A program made the position numbers and the translations under genes. From NCBI GenBank assembly GCA_002816585.1, contig MUCT01000045.1:124001-188000 (forward strand): a stretch of 64,000 nucleotides of DNA, read 5' to 3'. Under the pieces are notes generated by a model. That model did not search any database. It saw only the letters and a list, made by a program, of their open reading frames with translations, and had not been told where the DNA came from. The stretch comes from SAR202 cluster bacterium Io17-Chloro-G6 (lineage in GTDB: Bacteria; Chloroflexota; Dehalococcoidia; UBA3495). Of this stretch, positions 34,147 through 42,889 are shown one piece after another. Numbering within the stretch: position 1 is the first letter of the stretch; every line of letters starts with the position of its first letter.

Positions 34147-35175
34147 CTACAGACGGCCTCCGCCTCTGAACATGGGCTCTTGGCGGCGGTAGACCTGGAT
34201 GCGGTTGCGGCAGGACTCGACCACGAACACGCGGTCTTCGTCGTCCACGGTCACTGCCACCGGGCCCCAGAAGTCCTTCTCCCGCTCGATCCCCTGAGCG
34301 ATCTCCCGCTCTTTCCACATCTCGCTGTTGGCGTCGAGCTTGTCTTTGCCCCACTTGGAGATGGTGCCGTCCCCGGTGGTCAAGGTAACGAATTGGCCCG
34401 CCGGGTCGAACATCTGCAGGCGCTCGTTGCCCCAGTCGGCCACGTAGATCATGCCGGTGCGGTCCACTGCGACACCGGTGGGCCGGTTGAGCTCACCAGG
34501 TTCGCTTCCGGGACTGCCGATTTTCATAAGAAATTTGCCGTCTTTGCCGAACTTTTGGATCCTGTCGTTGCGCCAGTCGGCAACGTAGATGTTGCCGTCG
34601 GCATCCACGTCGATACCCCAAGGCAAATTAAACTGTCCGTCCCCGGAGCCTTGTGATCCGAAGCTGGAGATAAACGCGCCGTCCTTGGTGAATTTCTGGA
34701 CCCGGTTGTTCTGGCTGTCCACCACCAGCAGGTTGTCGTCAGCATCGAAGACCATGCCAGAGGGCCGGCGGATCTCTCCGTCGCCGCTGCCTTCGGTTCC
34801 CCATTTGCCGATCCATTCCCCATCCTTGGTGAAAATGGAGATACGGTTCAGCCACTCATCGGCGATATACGCGTTGCCGCTGCTGTCCAAGGTTACGCTG
34901 GTGGGCCAGATGAGAGAACCGTCTTCCGTTACGATGTCGGTCACACCGGCGGTATGGACGCCCCGGGCAAATTCGCCGATGTACTCCTCATCGACGGTGC
35001 AGATGGTCACCCGCTTGCCGTCGGGCCGGTATTCGTAGGACCGGTTCACGACGTACATCGAATCGTCGGCGCCCCGGGCGATGGAGACGGGATTGCGGAA
35101 ACCGGGGCCGGAGAATTCCCCGCGCCCAATGCTATGGCTGTATTGAAGGGATACGCCCAGAACTTGAGTTGTCAT
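34147..35175 (-). CDS. NHL-repeat six-bladed beta-propeller protein
   Basis: A 342-residue beta-propeller made almost wholly of NHL repeats, each about 46 residues with the pattern RPSGMVFDADDNLLVVDSQN followed by RVQKFTKDG. At least five full repeats are clear, with a partial repeat at each end that would close a ring. No signal peptide or membrane segment is seen, so it is probably cytosolic unless exported by another route. NHL propellers are generally binding or scaffold modules, some with lyase activity. Start ATG 35175 follows GAGG. It lies 82 bases after DUF1501 in the same direction. Confidence 0.88.
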   Translation of the reverse strand: MTTQVLGVSLQYSHSIGRGEFSGPGFRNPVSIARGADDSMYVVNRSYEYRPDGKRVTICTVDEEYIGEFARGVHTAGVTDIVTEDGSLIWPTSVTLDSSGNAYIADEWLNRISIFTKDGEWIGKWGTEGSGDGEIRRPSGMVFDADDNLLVVDSQNNRVQKFTKDGAFISSFGSQGSGDGQFNLPWGIDVDADGNIYVADWRNDRIQKFGKDGKFLMKIGSPGSEPGELNRPTGVAVDRTGMIYVADWGNERLQMFDPAGQFVTLTTGDGTISKWGKDKLDANSEMWKEREIAQGIEREKDFWGPVAVTVDDEDRVFVVESCRNRIQVYRRQEPMFRGGGRL

Positions 35176-35257
35176 CCTTACCTCGCTAGACTGTTCGGTT
35201 GCTTTCTACCTAGGTAATCCGTGGCTGTAGGGCTCGCTGTAGGGCTCGATTGAAGGC

Positions 35258-36388
35258 CTACAGGAAGTCCATCTGTTCAAAGTTACCACCCACCACGGAT
35301 TTGGCATCGATGCCGATCCACTTTTCTAATAGGGTGGAATACAGGCCACGGAAATCGTTGTTGAAGTGCAGGTCACCTTCGAGAAGTTTGCTTTCCTCTA
35401 GGGAAGGGTACTCGCCATAAACTCCGCCCTTGACCGCGTCACCGATGACAAAGGCGACTCCGCCAGAACCGTGATCGGTGCCGGACCCGTTGTCATGGGC
35501 GCGGCGTCCAAACTCGGTGAAGACCAATAGCACCATGTTGTCACCGGCATTGTTCTCCGTCAGGTCGGTGTGGAAATCACGCACCGCAGCGGAAACATCT
35601 CGCCACAATGCTGAGTGTCCAACCATCTGCCCGGCGTGGGTATCGAAACTGTTGTAGGGGGCGGTTGTATAGAGGAACCGGGTGCCGAATTCAGCGATAT
35701 GGGTCTGGGCGATGTTCCTCATGTATTGGGCGACTGAATTATTCCCGTACTCAACAGTAGATGAATACTTCTCCGGCGCGGTGCTGAGGATGTCGGCGCC
35801 CTTTAGGGCGTCCATGCCGGTATGGGACAGATAGTCCATCACCTGGCCGCGGCCCATCGCCGGGGAGTACATGCGCGAGAAGATGTCTAGGGCCTCGTCC
35901 CTCTGGTCTTCCTCGATGCCGGTGAGGACGCCGTAGGTCTCCAGGTTGCCCACGGAAGCCACCGGCACACCGGGCGCCGCCAGAGAGCGGGGAAGGCCCC
36001 GGCCGAAGTTCACGCCGGTCAGGACGTTCTCTGCCTGGGGGTCCAGGTCGCGGATGGCGCGGCCCAGCCAGCCCTCGTTGCCCACCTTTTCCGGCTCGCA
36101 GGTGTGCCAAATGTCCATGGAGCGGAAATGGGACCGGTTGGGGTTGGGATAGCCGACGCCCTGGATGATGGCTACTTTGCCCTGGTCAAATAGCTCTTTG
36201 ATTTGGGCCATGGCCGGGTTGAAGCCGATTTTGTCGTTGATGGGCAGCACCTGGTCTTCGGCCACTCTGACCGAAGGCCGGAGGTCGGTATACAAAGGAT
36301 CGCCGTAAGGGACTATCGTGTTTAGCCCGTCGTTGCCGCCAGAAAGCTGCAATACAGCCAAGACCGGGTCTTTCTTAGTTGAGGTCAT
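35258..36388 (-). CDS. DUF1501 domain protein
   Basis: A 376-residue DUF1501 protein, shorter than the usual 400-plus. VLAVLQLSGGNDGLNTIVPYGDPLY is the classic N-terminal block; SHFRSMDIWHT, FDTHAGQMVGHSALWRDVSAAVRDF and VLLVFTEFGRRAHDNGSGTDHGSGGVAFVIG follow and resemble metal-site residues of the alkaline phosphatase fold. The Tat signal typical of the family is missing here. DUF1501 proteins are nearly always paired with DUF1800; here the pair is split by an SDR gene. Function is unknown. Confidence 0.9.
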   Translation of the reverse strand: MTSTKKDPVLAVLQLSGGNDGLNTIVPYGDPLYTDLRPSVRVAEDQVLPINDKIGFNPAMAQIKELFDQGKVAIIQGVGYPNPNRSHFRSMDIWHTCEPEKVGNEGWLGRAIRDLDPQAENVLTGVNFGRGLPRSLAAPGVPVASVGNLETYGVLTGIEEDQRDEALDIFSRMYSPAMGRGQVMDYLSHTGMDALKGADILSTAPEKYSSTVEYGNNSVAQYMRNIAQTHIAEFGTRFLYTTAPYNSFDTHAGQMVGHSALWRDVSAAVRDFHTDLTENNAGDNMVLLVFTEFGRRAHDNGSGTDHGSGGVAFVIGDAVKGGVYGEYPSLEESKLLEGDLHFNNDFRGLYSTLLEKWIGIDAKSVVGGNFEQMDFL

Positions 36389-36468
36389 GTGTTTCTTTCT
36401 CCTCGGTCCTAGATTTGAAGATTTCCGTCCTTCCGCGGAAGGACCGGTTGATGTTTACCATTTGACGT

Positions 36469-37224
36469 TTACTGTGCGGTGGTTCCGCCGTCGATGACCA
36501 ACTCGGATCCGGTCACAAACGACGCTTCGTCAGATGCCAAATACAATACACCGTAGGCGATGTCGGCCGCGGTGCCAACCCGGCCCATTGGCAACCGGCG
36601 CATGCGGGCGGCCATTCGATCGGGGTCGGTGATTGTGTCTCGAATCATCTCTGTATCTATCGGCCCTGGGTGGACCGAGTTGCACCTGATACCGTCCTTG
36701 GCATGATTGATCGCTATGGACTTGGTGAAAAGCCTGACCGCGCCCTTGGTGGCGGTATAGCTGGGCGAACCGTCTGGGCTGCCCACAAGGCCGGCGGTGG
36801 ATGAGATGTTGACGATCGATCCTCCACCCGAGTTCCTCATGGCTGGAATGGCGTGCTTGGTGCCCAAGAAAACGCCCTTCACGTTGATGCCCATAATGCG
36901 GTCCCAATCTTCCTCGGAGGTGTCCTCAATGCCCTTGCGAATGAGTATTCCGGCGTTATTCACCAGTATGTGTAGCCCGCCGTATTTCTGCACAGCGGTG
37001 TCCACCGCGGACTCCCACTCGCCGGAGCGGGTGACGTCCAAATGAATGTAGGTGGCATCCTGGCCGGCCTCGGTTATTTCGGCCTCGACCTGTTTGCCTT
37101 GGTCGTCAAGGATATCTCCAAACACGACTTTGGCGCCTTCTTGAGCCATGAGCCGCGCTTCTTCAGCACCCTGGCCCCGCGCGCCACCGCTGATCAGTGC
37201 TACTTTTCCATCCAATCGTCCCAT
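36469..37224 (-). CDS. Short-chain dehydrogenase/reductase (SDR)
   Basis: A 251-residue classical SDR. The cofactor motif is SGGARGQGAEEARLM near the N-terminus; HLDVTRSGEWESA follows; NNAGIL and the catalytic set ISSTAGLVG (Ser) and SYTATKGAVRL (Tyr-Lys) are intact. The C-terminal PMGRVGTAADIAYGVLYLASDEASFVTG is the usual substrate-lid end. The Asp after the second strand (FGDI) suggests NAD rather than NADP preference. It sits 13 bases downstream of DUF1800, in the same operon; substrate unknown. Confidence 0.92.
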   Translation of the reverse strand: MGRLDGKVALISGGARGQGAEEARLMAQEGAKVVFGDILDDQGKQVEAEITEAGQDATYIHLDVTRSGEWESAVDTAVQKYGGLHILVNNAGILIRKGIEDTSEEDWDRIMGINVKGVFLGTKHAIPAMRNSGGGSIVNISSTAGLVGSPDGSPSYTATKGAVRLFTKSIAINHAKDGIRCNSVHPGPIDTEMIRDTITDPDRMAARMRRLPMGRVGTAADIAYGVLYLASDEASFVTGSELVIDGGTTAQ

Positions 37225-37237
37225 GATGCTCGTCCGC

Positions 37238-38641
37238 CTAGGCGAACTGGTACTCCTGGGTTGCCACGATGAGTTGCAGTGTCTGGGCGATCTGGCCCGC
37301 GTAGGCCTCGGTCCCTGGCATCAACTCACCGGCCTTGCTGATGTGATCAACTAGGAAGGTGCGGGTCTCATCGGGCAAGGAGTAGGCACCGAGCATGTCC
37401 AGGCACCGGTTGACCATAGCCCCTGGCTGGTTGATCCCCTCGGAACTGAGGCGGTCGATGATGTCCTTCACGCCGGGGAGGTTGACGTTGCCGATCTGGT
37501 CTGCGGTGAAGTTGATGCGCTCCACCAACGTGCCGCTGTCGATCCACTCCTGGCCGGTGTGCCAGCCCTCGACGGTGGGCGGGTTCATTAAATCTTGGCC
37601 CATGTAACGGATCTCCATGGCGATGGGGTGCAGGCCCGGCTTGGGGCTGGTGAAGTCCTTGACCAAGCGCATGGTGCCAGCCACCGTCTCCGCGGGACTC
37701 TTCACCTTTTCGAAGCGGGCGTTCTTGAACCAATCTGAGTTGAACATCACCCGCAACATGGCGGTGAGGTTGTAGTTCGACTCGAAGTAGGCGTCTTCCA
37801 TCTCCTTGATGGCGTTCATGTCCCGGGGAGGAGTTCCTTGCCAGGCCGGGATCTGGGGCTCATCGGCCACGAAGAAGTTGTACAGGTGGCGGGCGATGAA
37901 CCGGGCTGCCGACGGCTGCTTGACGATGATCTCTATGATGTCCTCGCCGTTGAAGTTGCCGGTCTCGCCTTGGAAGGTCTTCTCGCCGTAGTCATGGTCG
38001 GCGGCGTTAAAGGCGAACTGGGACTGGAAGCGGCCGTAGGGATACCTGGGGATGGCATTGGCGATGGTCCAACCGGTGAAGGCCCGGGCGCATTCCTTAA
38101 CGTCTTCCTCAGAGTAGTTGGCGTGGCCGTCCATGCCGACGCCCATGGCGAACAGTTCCAGCAGCTCACGGCCAAAATTCTCGTTGATGGCGTCCTTATG
38201 GCTCATGCAATTGTCCAGGTAGAAGACCATGGCTGGATCGACCGAGAGAGCCAGCAGCAGTTTGGGGAAGCTGCCCATGCCCTGATCCCGGAACATGTCC
38301 AATTGCTGTTGGATCTGGCGGCCGTGCTCACACTTGGAGTTGCCGACACAGAAGATGCCGTGCCAGAAGAGCGTCATCTTCTCCTGGAGGGGGCGCTCTG
38401 TGTTGATCATCCGGTAGGTGAGATACGCCTGGTTTATCTCCAGGGCATTCATCTCTTTCCAATCGATGAAGTAGCGCTCAAGTATGTCTATATCCAGGTC
38501 GGGCTGGTCCATGGGGCTGAGCAACTCATCAACCATCGCCTCATAGCCCCTGGCGGCGTATTCTTCCAGCTCTTGGTAGGTCGCGCCAAAGCCGGCGCGG
38601 CGCATGAGGTGGGCCATTAGCTCGATATCGGGACTGGCCAT
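37238..38641 (-). CDS. DUF1800 domain protein
   Basis: A 467-residue DUF1800 protein. Typical features: LMAHLMRRAGFGATYQELEEYA at the N-terminus, KMTLFWHGIFCVG, NENFGRELLELFAMGVG, YSEEDVKECARAFTGW and QDLMNPPTVEGWHTGQEWIDS. Members accompany DUF1501; one suggestion is a role in secretion or surface attachment, unproven. No signal peptide is visible. Start ATG 38641 has AAGGAG eight bases before. Its promoter, about 130 bases upstream, overlaps a PerR-like operator (38771-38805). First gene of a presumed DUF1800-SDR-DUF1501-NHL-Fur unit. Confidence 0.9.
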   Translation of the reverse strand: MASPDIELMAHLMRRAGFGATYQELEEYAARGYEAMVDELLSPMDQPDLDIDILERYFIDWKEMNALEINQAYLTYRMINTERPLQEKMTLFWHGIFCVGNSKCEHGRQIQQQLDMFRDQGMGSFPKLLLALSVDPAMVFYLDNCMSHKDAINENFGRELLELFAMGVGMDGHANYSEEDVKECARAFTGWTIANAIPRYPYGRFQSQFAFNAADHDYGEKTFQGETGNFNGEDIIEIIVKQPSAARFIARHLYNFFVADEPQIPAWQGTPPRDMNAIKEMEDAYFESNYNLTAMLRVMFNSDWFKNARFEKVKSPAETVAGTMRLVKDFTSPKPGLHPIAMEIRYMGQDLMNPPTVEGWHTGQEWIDSGTLVERINFTADQIGNVNLPGVKDIIDRLSSEGINQPGAMVNRCLDMLGAYSLPDETRTFLVDHISKAGELMPGTEAYAGQIAQTLQLIVATQEYQFA

Positions 38642-38770
38642 CGTGTCTCTCCTTCCGCGTGGTGTCTCGGAATCTGGGATAATCCAATCAGTCTGTCACT
38701 GAAGGACCGGTTCTGATTAGGGCCTTCGGCATCGCCCCCAAACGAGGTTAGACCGGCTTGGCCCCGGTGG

Positions 38771-38805
38771 CTTAGATTATAATCATTCTAATCTAAGATT
38801 GTCTA
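38771..38805 (-). promoter_or_regulatory. PerR-box-like operator overlapping a sigma70 promoter
   Basis: A perfect inverted repeat, cttagatta (38771-38779) with taatctaag (38789-38797), has at its centre TTATAATCATTCTAA (38777-38791), one mismatch from the Bacillus PerR box TTATAATnATTATAA. On the minus strand it holds a perfect TATAAT -10 (38776-38781) with TAGACA -35 (38800-38805) and an 18-base spacer. A repressor bound here would block the -10, so the DUF1800 operon should be metal- or peroxide-regulated, probably by the Fur protein at 33574. Confidence 0.72.
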
Positions 38806-38910
38806 TAGCCGGGGTGGTCGAATTACCGCCCCCGGCCTCTGAACCTTGAACTAGCTTCCACTGTGGCTGGGTTGTTGGCCGCCAGACCGGCGGCGGTGTT
38901 GACGCAGGGT

Positions 38911-39273
38911 TCAATCGTCCATGATCACCGGTATCCCGGCCGCTTCCGCTTTGGCCGCGGATTCGGGGTTGATCACTCCGTCCTGCATCCAGATGTATCT
39001 GACACCTACCTCGATGGCCTGGTCCACCACCGGCGGCACCAATTCAGACCGCCGGAAGATGTTCACCATGTCGATGGGCTCTGGGACCGACTTGAGGTCC
39101 GGGTAGCTCTTTTCGCCGAGCACCTCTTGGACCATGGGGTTGACCGGGATGATCCGGTATCCCTGCTCCTGCATGTAACGGGTAACGCGGAAGCTGATCC
39201 GATCCGGGTCGCCCGACAGCCCAACCACGGCGATGGTCTTGCTATTTTGAAGTTGCTCGTGAACTGGGTCCAT
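38911..39273 (-). CDS. CoA-binding domain protein (YccU type)
   Basis: A 120-residue Rossmann-fold CoA-binding protein. NSKTIAVVGLSGDPDRISFRVTRYMQEQGYRIIPVNP is the nucleotide-binding start, YPDLKSVPEPIDMVNIFRRSE the middle, and RYIWMQDGVINPESAAKAEAAG the third conserved block. The family's usual C-terminal D-R-C segment is cut short: the chain stops just after VIMDD. ATG 39273 has an AGGAGG site; the open frame to 39294 overlaps trxB. It lies 11 bases downstream of trxB, so both are transcribed together. Probably senses or binds CoA; enzymatic activity is not expected. Confidence 0.88.
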   Translation of the reverse strand: MDPVHEQLQNSKTIAVVGLSGDPDRISFRVTRYMQEQGYRIIPVNPMVQEVLGEKSYPDLKSVPEPIDMVNIFRRSELVPPVVDQAIEVGVRYIWMQDGVINPESAAKAEAAGIPVIMDD

Positions 39274-39284
39274 GAGGCCTCCTG

Positions 39285-40214
39285 TCAGTTCCAACTTTTG
39301 GCAGATATGTATTTGAAAGCGGCGATTGCCGCCGTGGCGCCGTCGCCCGCGGCGGAGACTAGCTGGGAAGACGAGTTCTGCCGTAGGTCGCCCACGGCAT
39401 AGACCCCAGGCACCTCCGTCTCCATGGACAGGTTCACGGGAATATGCCCGGCATTGTCCGTCTTCAAGAGTCCGTCCACCATCCCGGAGTTGGGTTCAAG
39501 ACCAACATAAACGAATAATCCTGAAAGCTCGATGGCGGTTTCCATATTGGTCACGGTGTTGCGCATCCGGAGCCCCGAGACGGTGTCCGAGCCCAAGACC
39601 TCTTCGATCACCGTGTTCCAGATCACCTCGATCTTGCGGTTTGTGGCGACCCGGTCGGTCAAGGCCTGCTGGGCGCGGAATTGGTCGCGCCGGTGAATCA
39701 GCAATACCCGCTCGGCGTACTCCGCTAGTGTCAGGGCCTCGTCGGCGGCCGAGTCCCCACCGCCAACCACGGCAACTGCCTGGTTCATATACAGAGGTCC
39801 GTCACAGGTGGCGCACTGGGAGACTCCCCGGCCGAAGAACTCTTCTTCTCCTGGGACCCCCAGTTGCCGCAGGGTGGAGCCGGCCGCGATGATCACCGCC
39901 TTGGCTCGGAGGTTCCCTGCGTCGCTGGAGACTACCCGGTAGTTTCCGTCCTTGGCGATATTGGCCGTTTCACCCATGATGAAATCCACCCCGGCGTTCA
40001 TGGCCTGTTCCTGCACCGCAGGCGCCAATTCTGCCCCAGAGATGCCTTCAGGAAAGCCGGGGTAGTTCTCAATCTTCTCGATGTTGATGATGGACGCTCC
40101 TCCCATCATCCGCTCCACGATGCCCGACCGTAGTCCGTGGCGGGCGGCGTACATGCCGGCGGTCATGCCCGCCAGGCCGCCCCCGACAATCAAGACGTCA
40201 TAATTGTCTGCCAA
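39285..40214 (-). CDS. trxB: Thioredoxin reductase
   Basis: A 309-residue NADPH-thioredoxin reductase. FAD motif YDVLIVGGGLAGMTAGMYAARHG, redox pair CATCDGP, NADPH motif GGGDSAADEALTLAEYAERVLLIHRRDQFRA with the HRRxxxR signature, and the C-terminal VYAVGDLRQNSSSQLVSAAGDGATAA are complete. The frame runs up to 40262, but TTG 40214 is chosen because a GGAGG site lies seven bases before it and it gives a normal length. It is the first gene of a minus-strand pair with the CoA-binding protein. No thioredoxin gene is adjacent. Confidence 0.95.
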   Translation of the reverse strand: MADNYDVLIVGGGLAGMTAGMYAARHGLRSGIVERMMGGASIINIEKIENYPGFPEGISGAELAPAVQEQAMNAGVDFIMGETANIAKDGNYRVVSSDAGNLRAKAVIIAAGSTLRQLGVPGEEEFFGRGVSQCATCDGPLYMNQAVAVVGGGDSAADEALTLAEYAERVLLIHRRDQFRAQQALTDRVATNRKIEVIWNTVIEEVLGSDTVSGLRMRNTVTNMETAIELSGLFVYVGLEPNSGMVDGLLKTDNAGHIPVNLSMETEVPGVYAVGDLRQNSSSQLVSAAGDGATAAIAAFKYISAKSWN

Positions 40215-40408
40215 ACGGGGTACCTCCACGGACGATATATCATGATTCCAGGGGCAGACCAACCGGCGTTCCCAGACGCCAAATCGGTGGCATTACCATC
40301 TTACCTAGCCACGCGGTAGGCATGCGCGAAACTGGGCAGGCTAGTATGCCTAACTATATGTTGGAGCCTATTGGGTGTCAACATAATACGGAGGGTCCAG
40401 TCGCCTAG

Positions 40409-40707
40409 TTGCGGCTGACCCAGTGCACCGAGGAACGGCCGGAGTTGATGGAACCGGGAGAGGTCTACCAAGTGGAATTGGAGTTCCCGCCCATCTCCAA
40501 CTTATTCGTGAAAGGCCACCGCATCAGGCTGGACATCGCATGCAGCAATATCCCTGGTTTGACGTGAACGGAAACAACGGCGAGAACCCGGGAACGTCGC
40601 CAGTGGGGGTGACTGGTGTGAACAGCGTTCACCACGACGAAGGCAGGCCGTCCCACGCCATGCTGCCGGTGATACCAGCTAAATTTAGCGCCCAAATCAG
40701 CGGTTGA
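40409..40707 (+). pseudogene. Remnant of a CocE/NonD hydrolase (PepX C-terminal domain), frameshifted
   Basis: Only the C-terminal jelly-roll end of an X-Pro dipeptidyl-peptidase/CocE-type hydrolase is left. One frame reads PELMEPGEVYQVELEFPP and VKGHRIRLDIACSN to a stop at 40565-40567; the other frame, from 40549, continues with YPWFDVNGNNGENPGT and GRPSHAMLPVIP. Conserved members have Ser-Asn-Tyr-Pro without a break, so one T appears lost near 40549. The alpha/beta-hydrolase catalytic part is absent upstream, and a TAG at 40406-40408 closes the frame. It overlaps the end of the methyltransferase gene on the other strand. Confidence 0.75.
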
Positions 40708-41281
40708 TTAGGGTCATCATGTAGTTGTCTTCGTTGATGTCCCTGGAGCCCTGGACCCGGAACCCGCTGTTCTCTGAAAACTGGCGCAACTCGTCGGGCG
40801 TGATGCGCCTTACTTGGGGCGGACCTGATTCCGTTTCCTTTTTATGCCATTCCAGGATGATGCACCATCCGCCTGGCTTCAAAATCTGTTTAACTGCCGT
40901 GAGGAATCGGGCACGATCTTCTGGGTGATGGACCACAAAAGCAATAAAGAGGCCGTCGACGGTGGCCTGACCCAGCGGGAAATCGTACTCGCCGCACTTC
41001 ATAACCTCCACATTGCCCATGCGGGCCTCGGCAACCCGGTTCTGGCAGGCCTCGATCATCTCATCGGAAGTGTCTAGGGCGAGGACCTTGCCGTTGATCA
41101 GGAACTTGGCCAAAGGGAGGGTGAAATAGCCCGGCCCGCAGCCGATGTCAGCCACCGTATCCCTGGGGTTCACCGGGCATAGACTGAGCACCCTGAATGG
41201 GTCCAGGGTTTCTGCCCGCTCTGGGCGCAGCAGCCGGTCTATGGAGCTGTGCATGGGACCGTGGTCCGAATCCGTCGACAT
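40697..41281 (-). CDS. Class I SAM-dependent methyltransferase
   Basis: A 194-residue Methyltransf_11-type enzyme. The SAM-binding motif I is VADIGCGPGYFTLPLA; motif II VLALDTSDEMIEACQNR; then YDFPLGQATVDGLFIAFVVHH and LKPGGWCIILEWHKKE. This resembles UbiE/arsenite-methyltransferase-type proteins, but the cysteines for arsenite binding are not evident, so the substrate is unknown. Start ATG 41281 has a strong GGAGGTGAT. It is divergent from glyA, with a 269-base gap that shows a direct repeat of cgaacccctcaa (about 41502-41527) and no clear riboswitch. Confidence 0.88.
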   Translation of the reverse strand: MSTDSDHGPMHSSIDRLLRPERAETLDPFRVLSLCPVNPRDTVADIGCGPGYFTLPLAKFLINGKVLALDTSDEMIEACQNRVAEARMGNVEVMKCGEYDFPLGQATVDGLFIAFVVHHPEDRARFLTAVKQILKPGGWCIILEWHKKETESGPPQVRRITPDELRQFSENSGFRVQGSRDINEDNYMMTLINR

Positions 41282-41550
41282 ATACGAATCACCTCCGAAT
41301 TGACGGTTACTTTACATGACCGGATTAAACGCCGCAATCGGCTTCTCCAAGCTCCGTTGACACCCCAGAAACCCCATCGTACACTAACTGATGGATCGTG
41401 CCAGAGTCCCGCCACCACCCACGGAATCCCGCCTTGACGCGCCGTGAAATTCTCGCACTCCAGCCCTGCGCGGAGCTGGCTGATGCGGTCAAGTTTCCTT
41501 GAACCCCTCAACGAACCCCTCAACGAATAGCTGACTCTCAGGAGACGCCC

Positions 41551-42795
41551 ATGTCCTTATTGTCTCAAGAAGACCCCGAGGTTTCCCGCGCCTTGGAAAT
41601 GGAAGACCAACGCCAGCGCGAAAGCATAGTCTTGATCGCCTCGGAGAACTACGCCAGCAAATCCGTTTTGGAGCCCGGCTCCAGCGTGATAAGTAATAAA
41701 TACGCCGAGGGATATCCTGGCCGCCGGTATTACGGCGGCTGCGAGAACGCCGACATCGTCGAGACCCTGGCCATCGACCGGGCTAAAAAGTTATTCGGGG
41801 CCCAACATGCCAATGTACAACCCCATAGCGGCGCCCAGGCCAACATGGCGGCATACTTCGCCCTTCTGGAACTTGGCGACACGGTCATGGGCATGCAACT
41901 GGACCACGGCGGCCACCTGACCCACGGCGCCAGCGTCAACTTCTCGGGCAAGAGCTACAATTTCGTGCCCTACGGCCTCAACAAGGACACCGAAACCATC
42001 GACTATGACGAGGTTGAACGGCTGGCCAAGGAACACCGGCCCAAACTGATCGTGGCCGGCTGCAGCGCCTACCCCCGTGTCTTGGATTTCGCCCGGTTCC
42101 GGGCCATCGCCGACAGCGTGGACGCCCTGCTAATGGTGGACATGGCCCACATCGCCGGGTTGGTCGCCGGAGGTGCCCATCCGTCCCCTCTGCCCCACGC
42201 CCAGATCGTGACATCGACCACTCAGAAGAGTTTGCGGGGACCAAGGGGCGGATTCATCCTGTGCGATGAAGACCTGGTCCGGAAGGTGGACTTCGCTTTA
42301 TTCCCCTTCACCCAAGGGGGGCCATTGATGCAGGCCATAGCCGGCAAGGCGGTCTGCTTCGGTCAGGCGCTCAAGCCCGAATTCTCCCGCTACGCCCATC
42401 AGGTGGTGGCCAATTGCAAGGTTTTGGCGGCGGACCTCTCCGAAGCCGGCCTGAGGCTGGTTTCCGGCGGCACCGACAACCATATGGTGCTGGTGGATGT
42501 GACTCCCCTGGGCATCACTGGTCAACAAGCCGAATCGGCCCTTGAATCGGTCGGCATCATCACCAACAAGAACGCCATACCCTACGACCCCAGGCCCCCC
42601 AGGGTCACCAGCGGTCTGAGGCTTGGCACGCCGGCCATCACTAGCCGCGGCATGGCTGAATCTGAGGTCAAGCAGGTGGCGGCCATGCTGATAGAGGTAT
42701 TGGCCGGCGTCGATGACAAAGCGGTCCACAAAAAGGTGGCGGCTCAGGTCAAAGAGTTGACCTCCCAATACCCCGTGCCAGGCATAGATAACTAG
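41551..42795 (+). CDS. glyA: Serine hydroxymethyltransferase
   Basis: A 414-residue PLP enzyme converting serine and tetrahydrofolate to glycine and methylene-THF. Marks are [36 protein letters not shown], the PLP-binding lysine in [14 protein letters not shown], and the C-terminal [17 protein letters not shown]. Length is canonical. Start ATG 41551 follows AGGAG. The gene is monocistronic in appearance: an extended -10 promoter for rpsF begins right after its stop. Confidence 0.98.
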   Translation: MSLLSQEDPEVSRALEMEDQRQRESIVLIASENYASKSVLEPGSSVISNKYAEGYPGRRYYGGCENADIVETLAIDRAKKLFGAQHANVQPHSGAQANMAAYFALLELGDTVMGMQLDHGGHLTHGASVNFSGKSYNFVPYGLNKDTETIDYDEVERLAKEHRPKLIVAGCSAYPRVLDFARFRAIADSVDALLMVDMAHIAGLVAGGAHPSPLPHAQIVTSTTQKSLRGPRGGFILCDEDLVRKVDFALFPFTQGGPLMQAIAGKAVCFGQALKPEFSRYAHQVVANCKVLAADLSEAGLRLVSGGTDNHMVLVDVTPLGITGQQAESALESVGIITNKNAIPYDPRPPRVTSGLRLGTPAITSRGMAESEVKQVAAMLIEVLAGVDDKAVHKKVAAQVKELTSQYPVPGIDN

Positions 42796-42824
42796 TTGAG
42801 CCAGGCAAAGCCCGATGCTATAAT
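42796..42824 (+). promoter_or_regulatory. Strong promoter for rpsF-ssb-rpsR
   Basis: TTGAGC (42796-42801), a 17-base spacer and a perfect TATAAT (42819-42824) with an extended TGC in front. The hairpin agccc/gggct surrounds the -10. Predicts a leader of about 60 bases before the TTG start of rpsF. Confidence 0.75.
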
Positions 42825-42889
42825 CACTGGGCTCGTCCGATATTTAGAACCCGCGATCCATCTGCGTGAAATTTCCCAAGGGGTACCAT

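Noticed and set aside
41282..41550. Glycine or other riboswitch before glyA
   Set aside because: No conserved aptamer core was recognisable; only a short direct repeat is seen.
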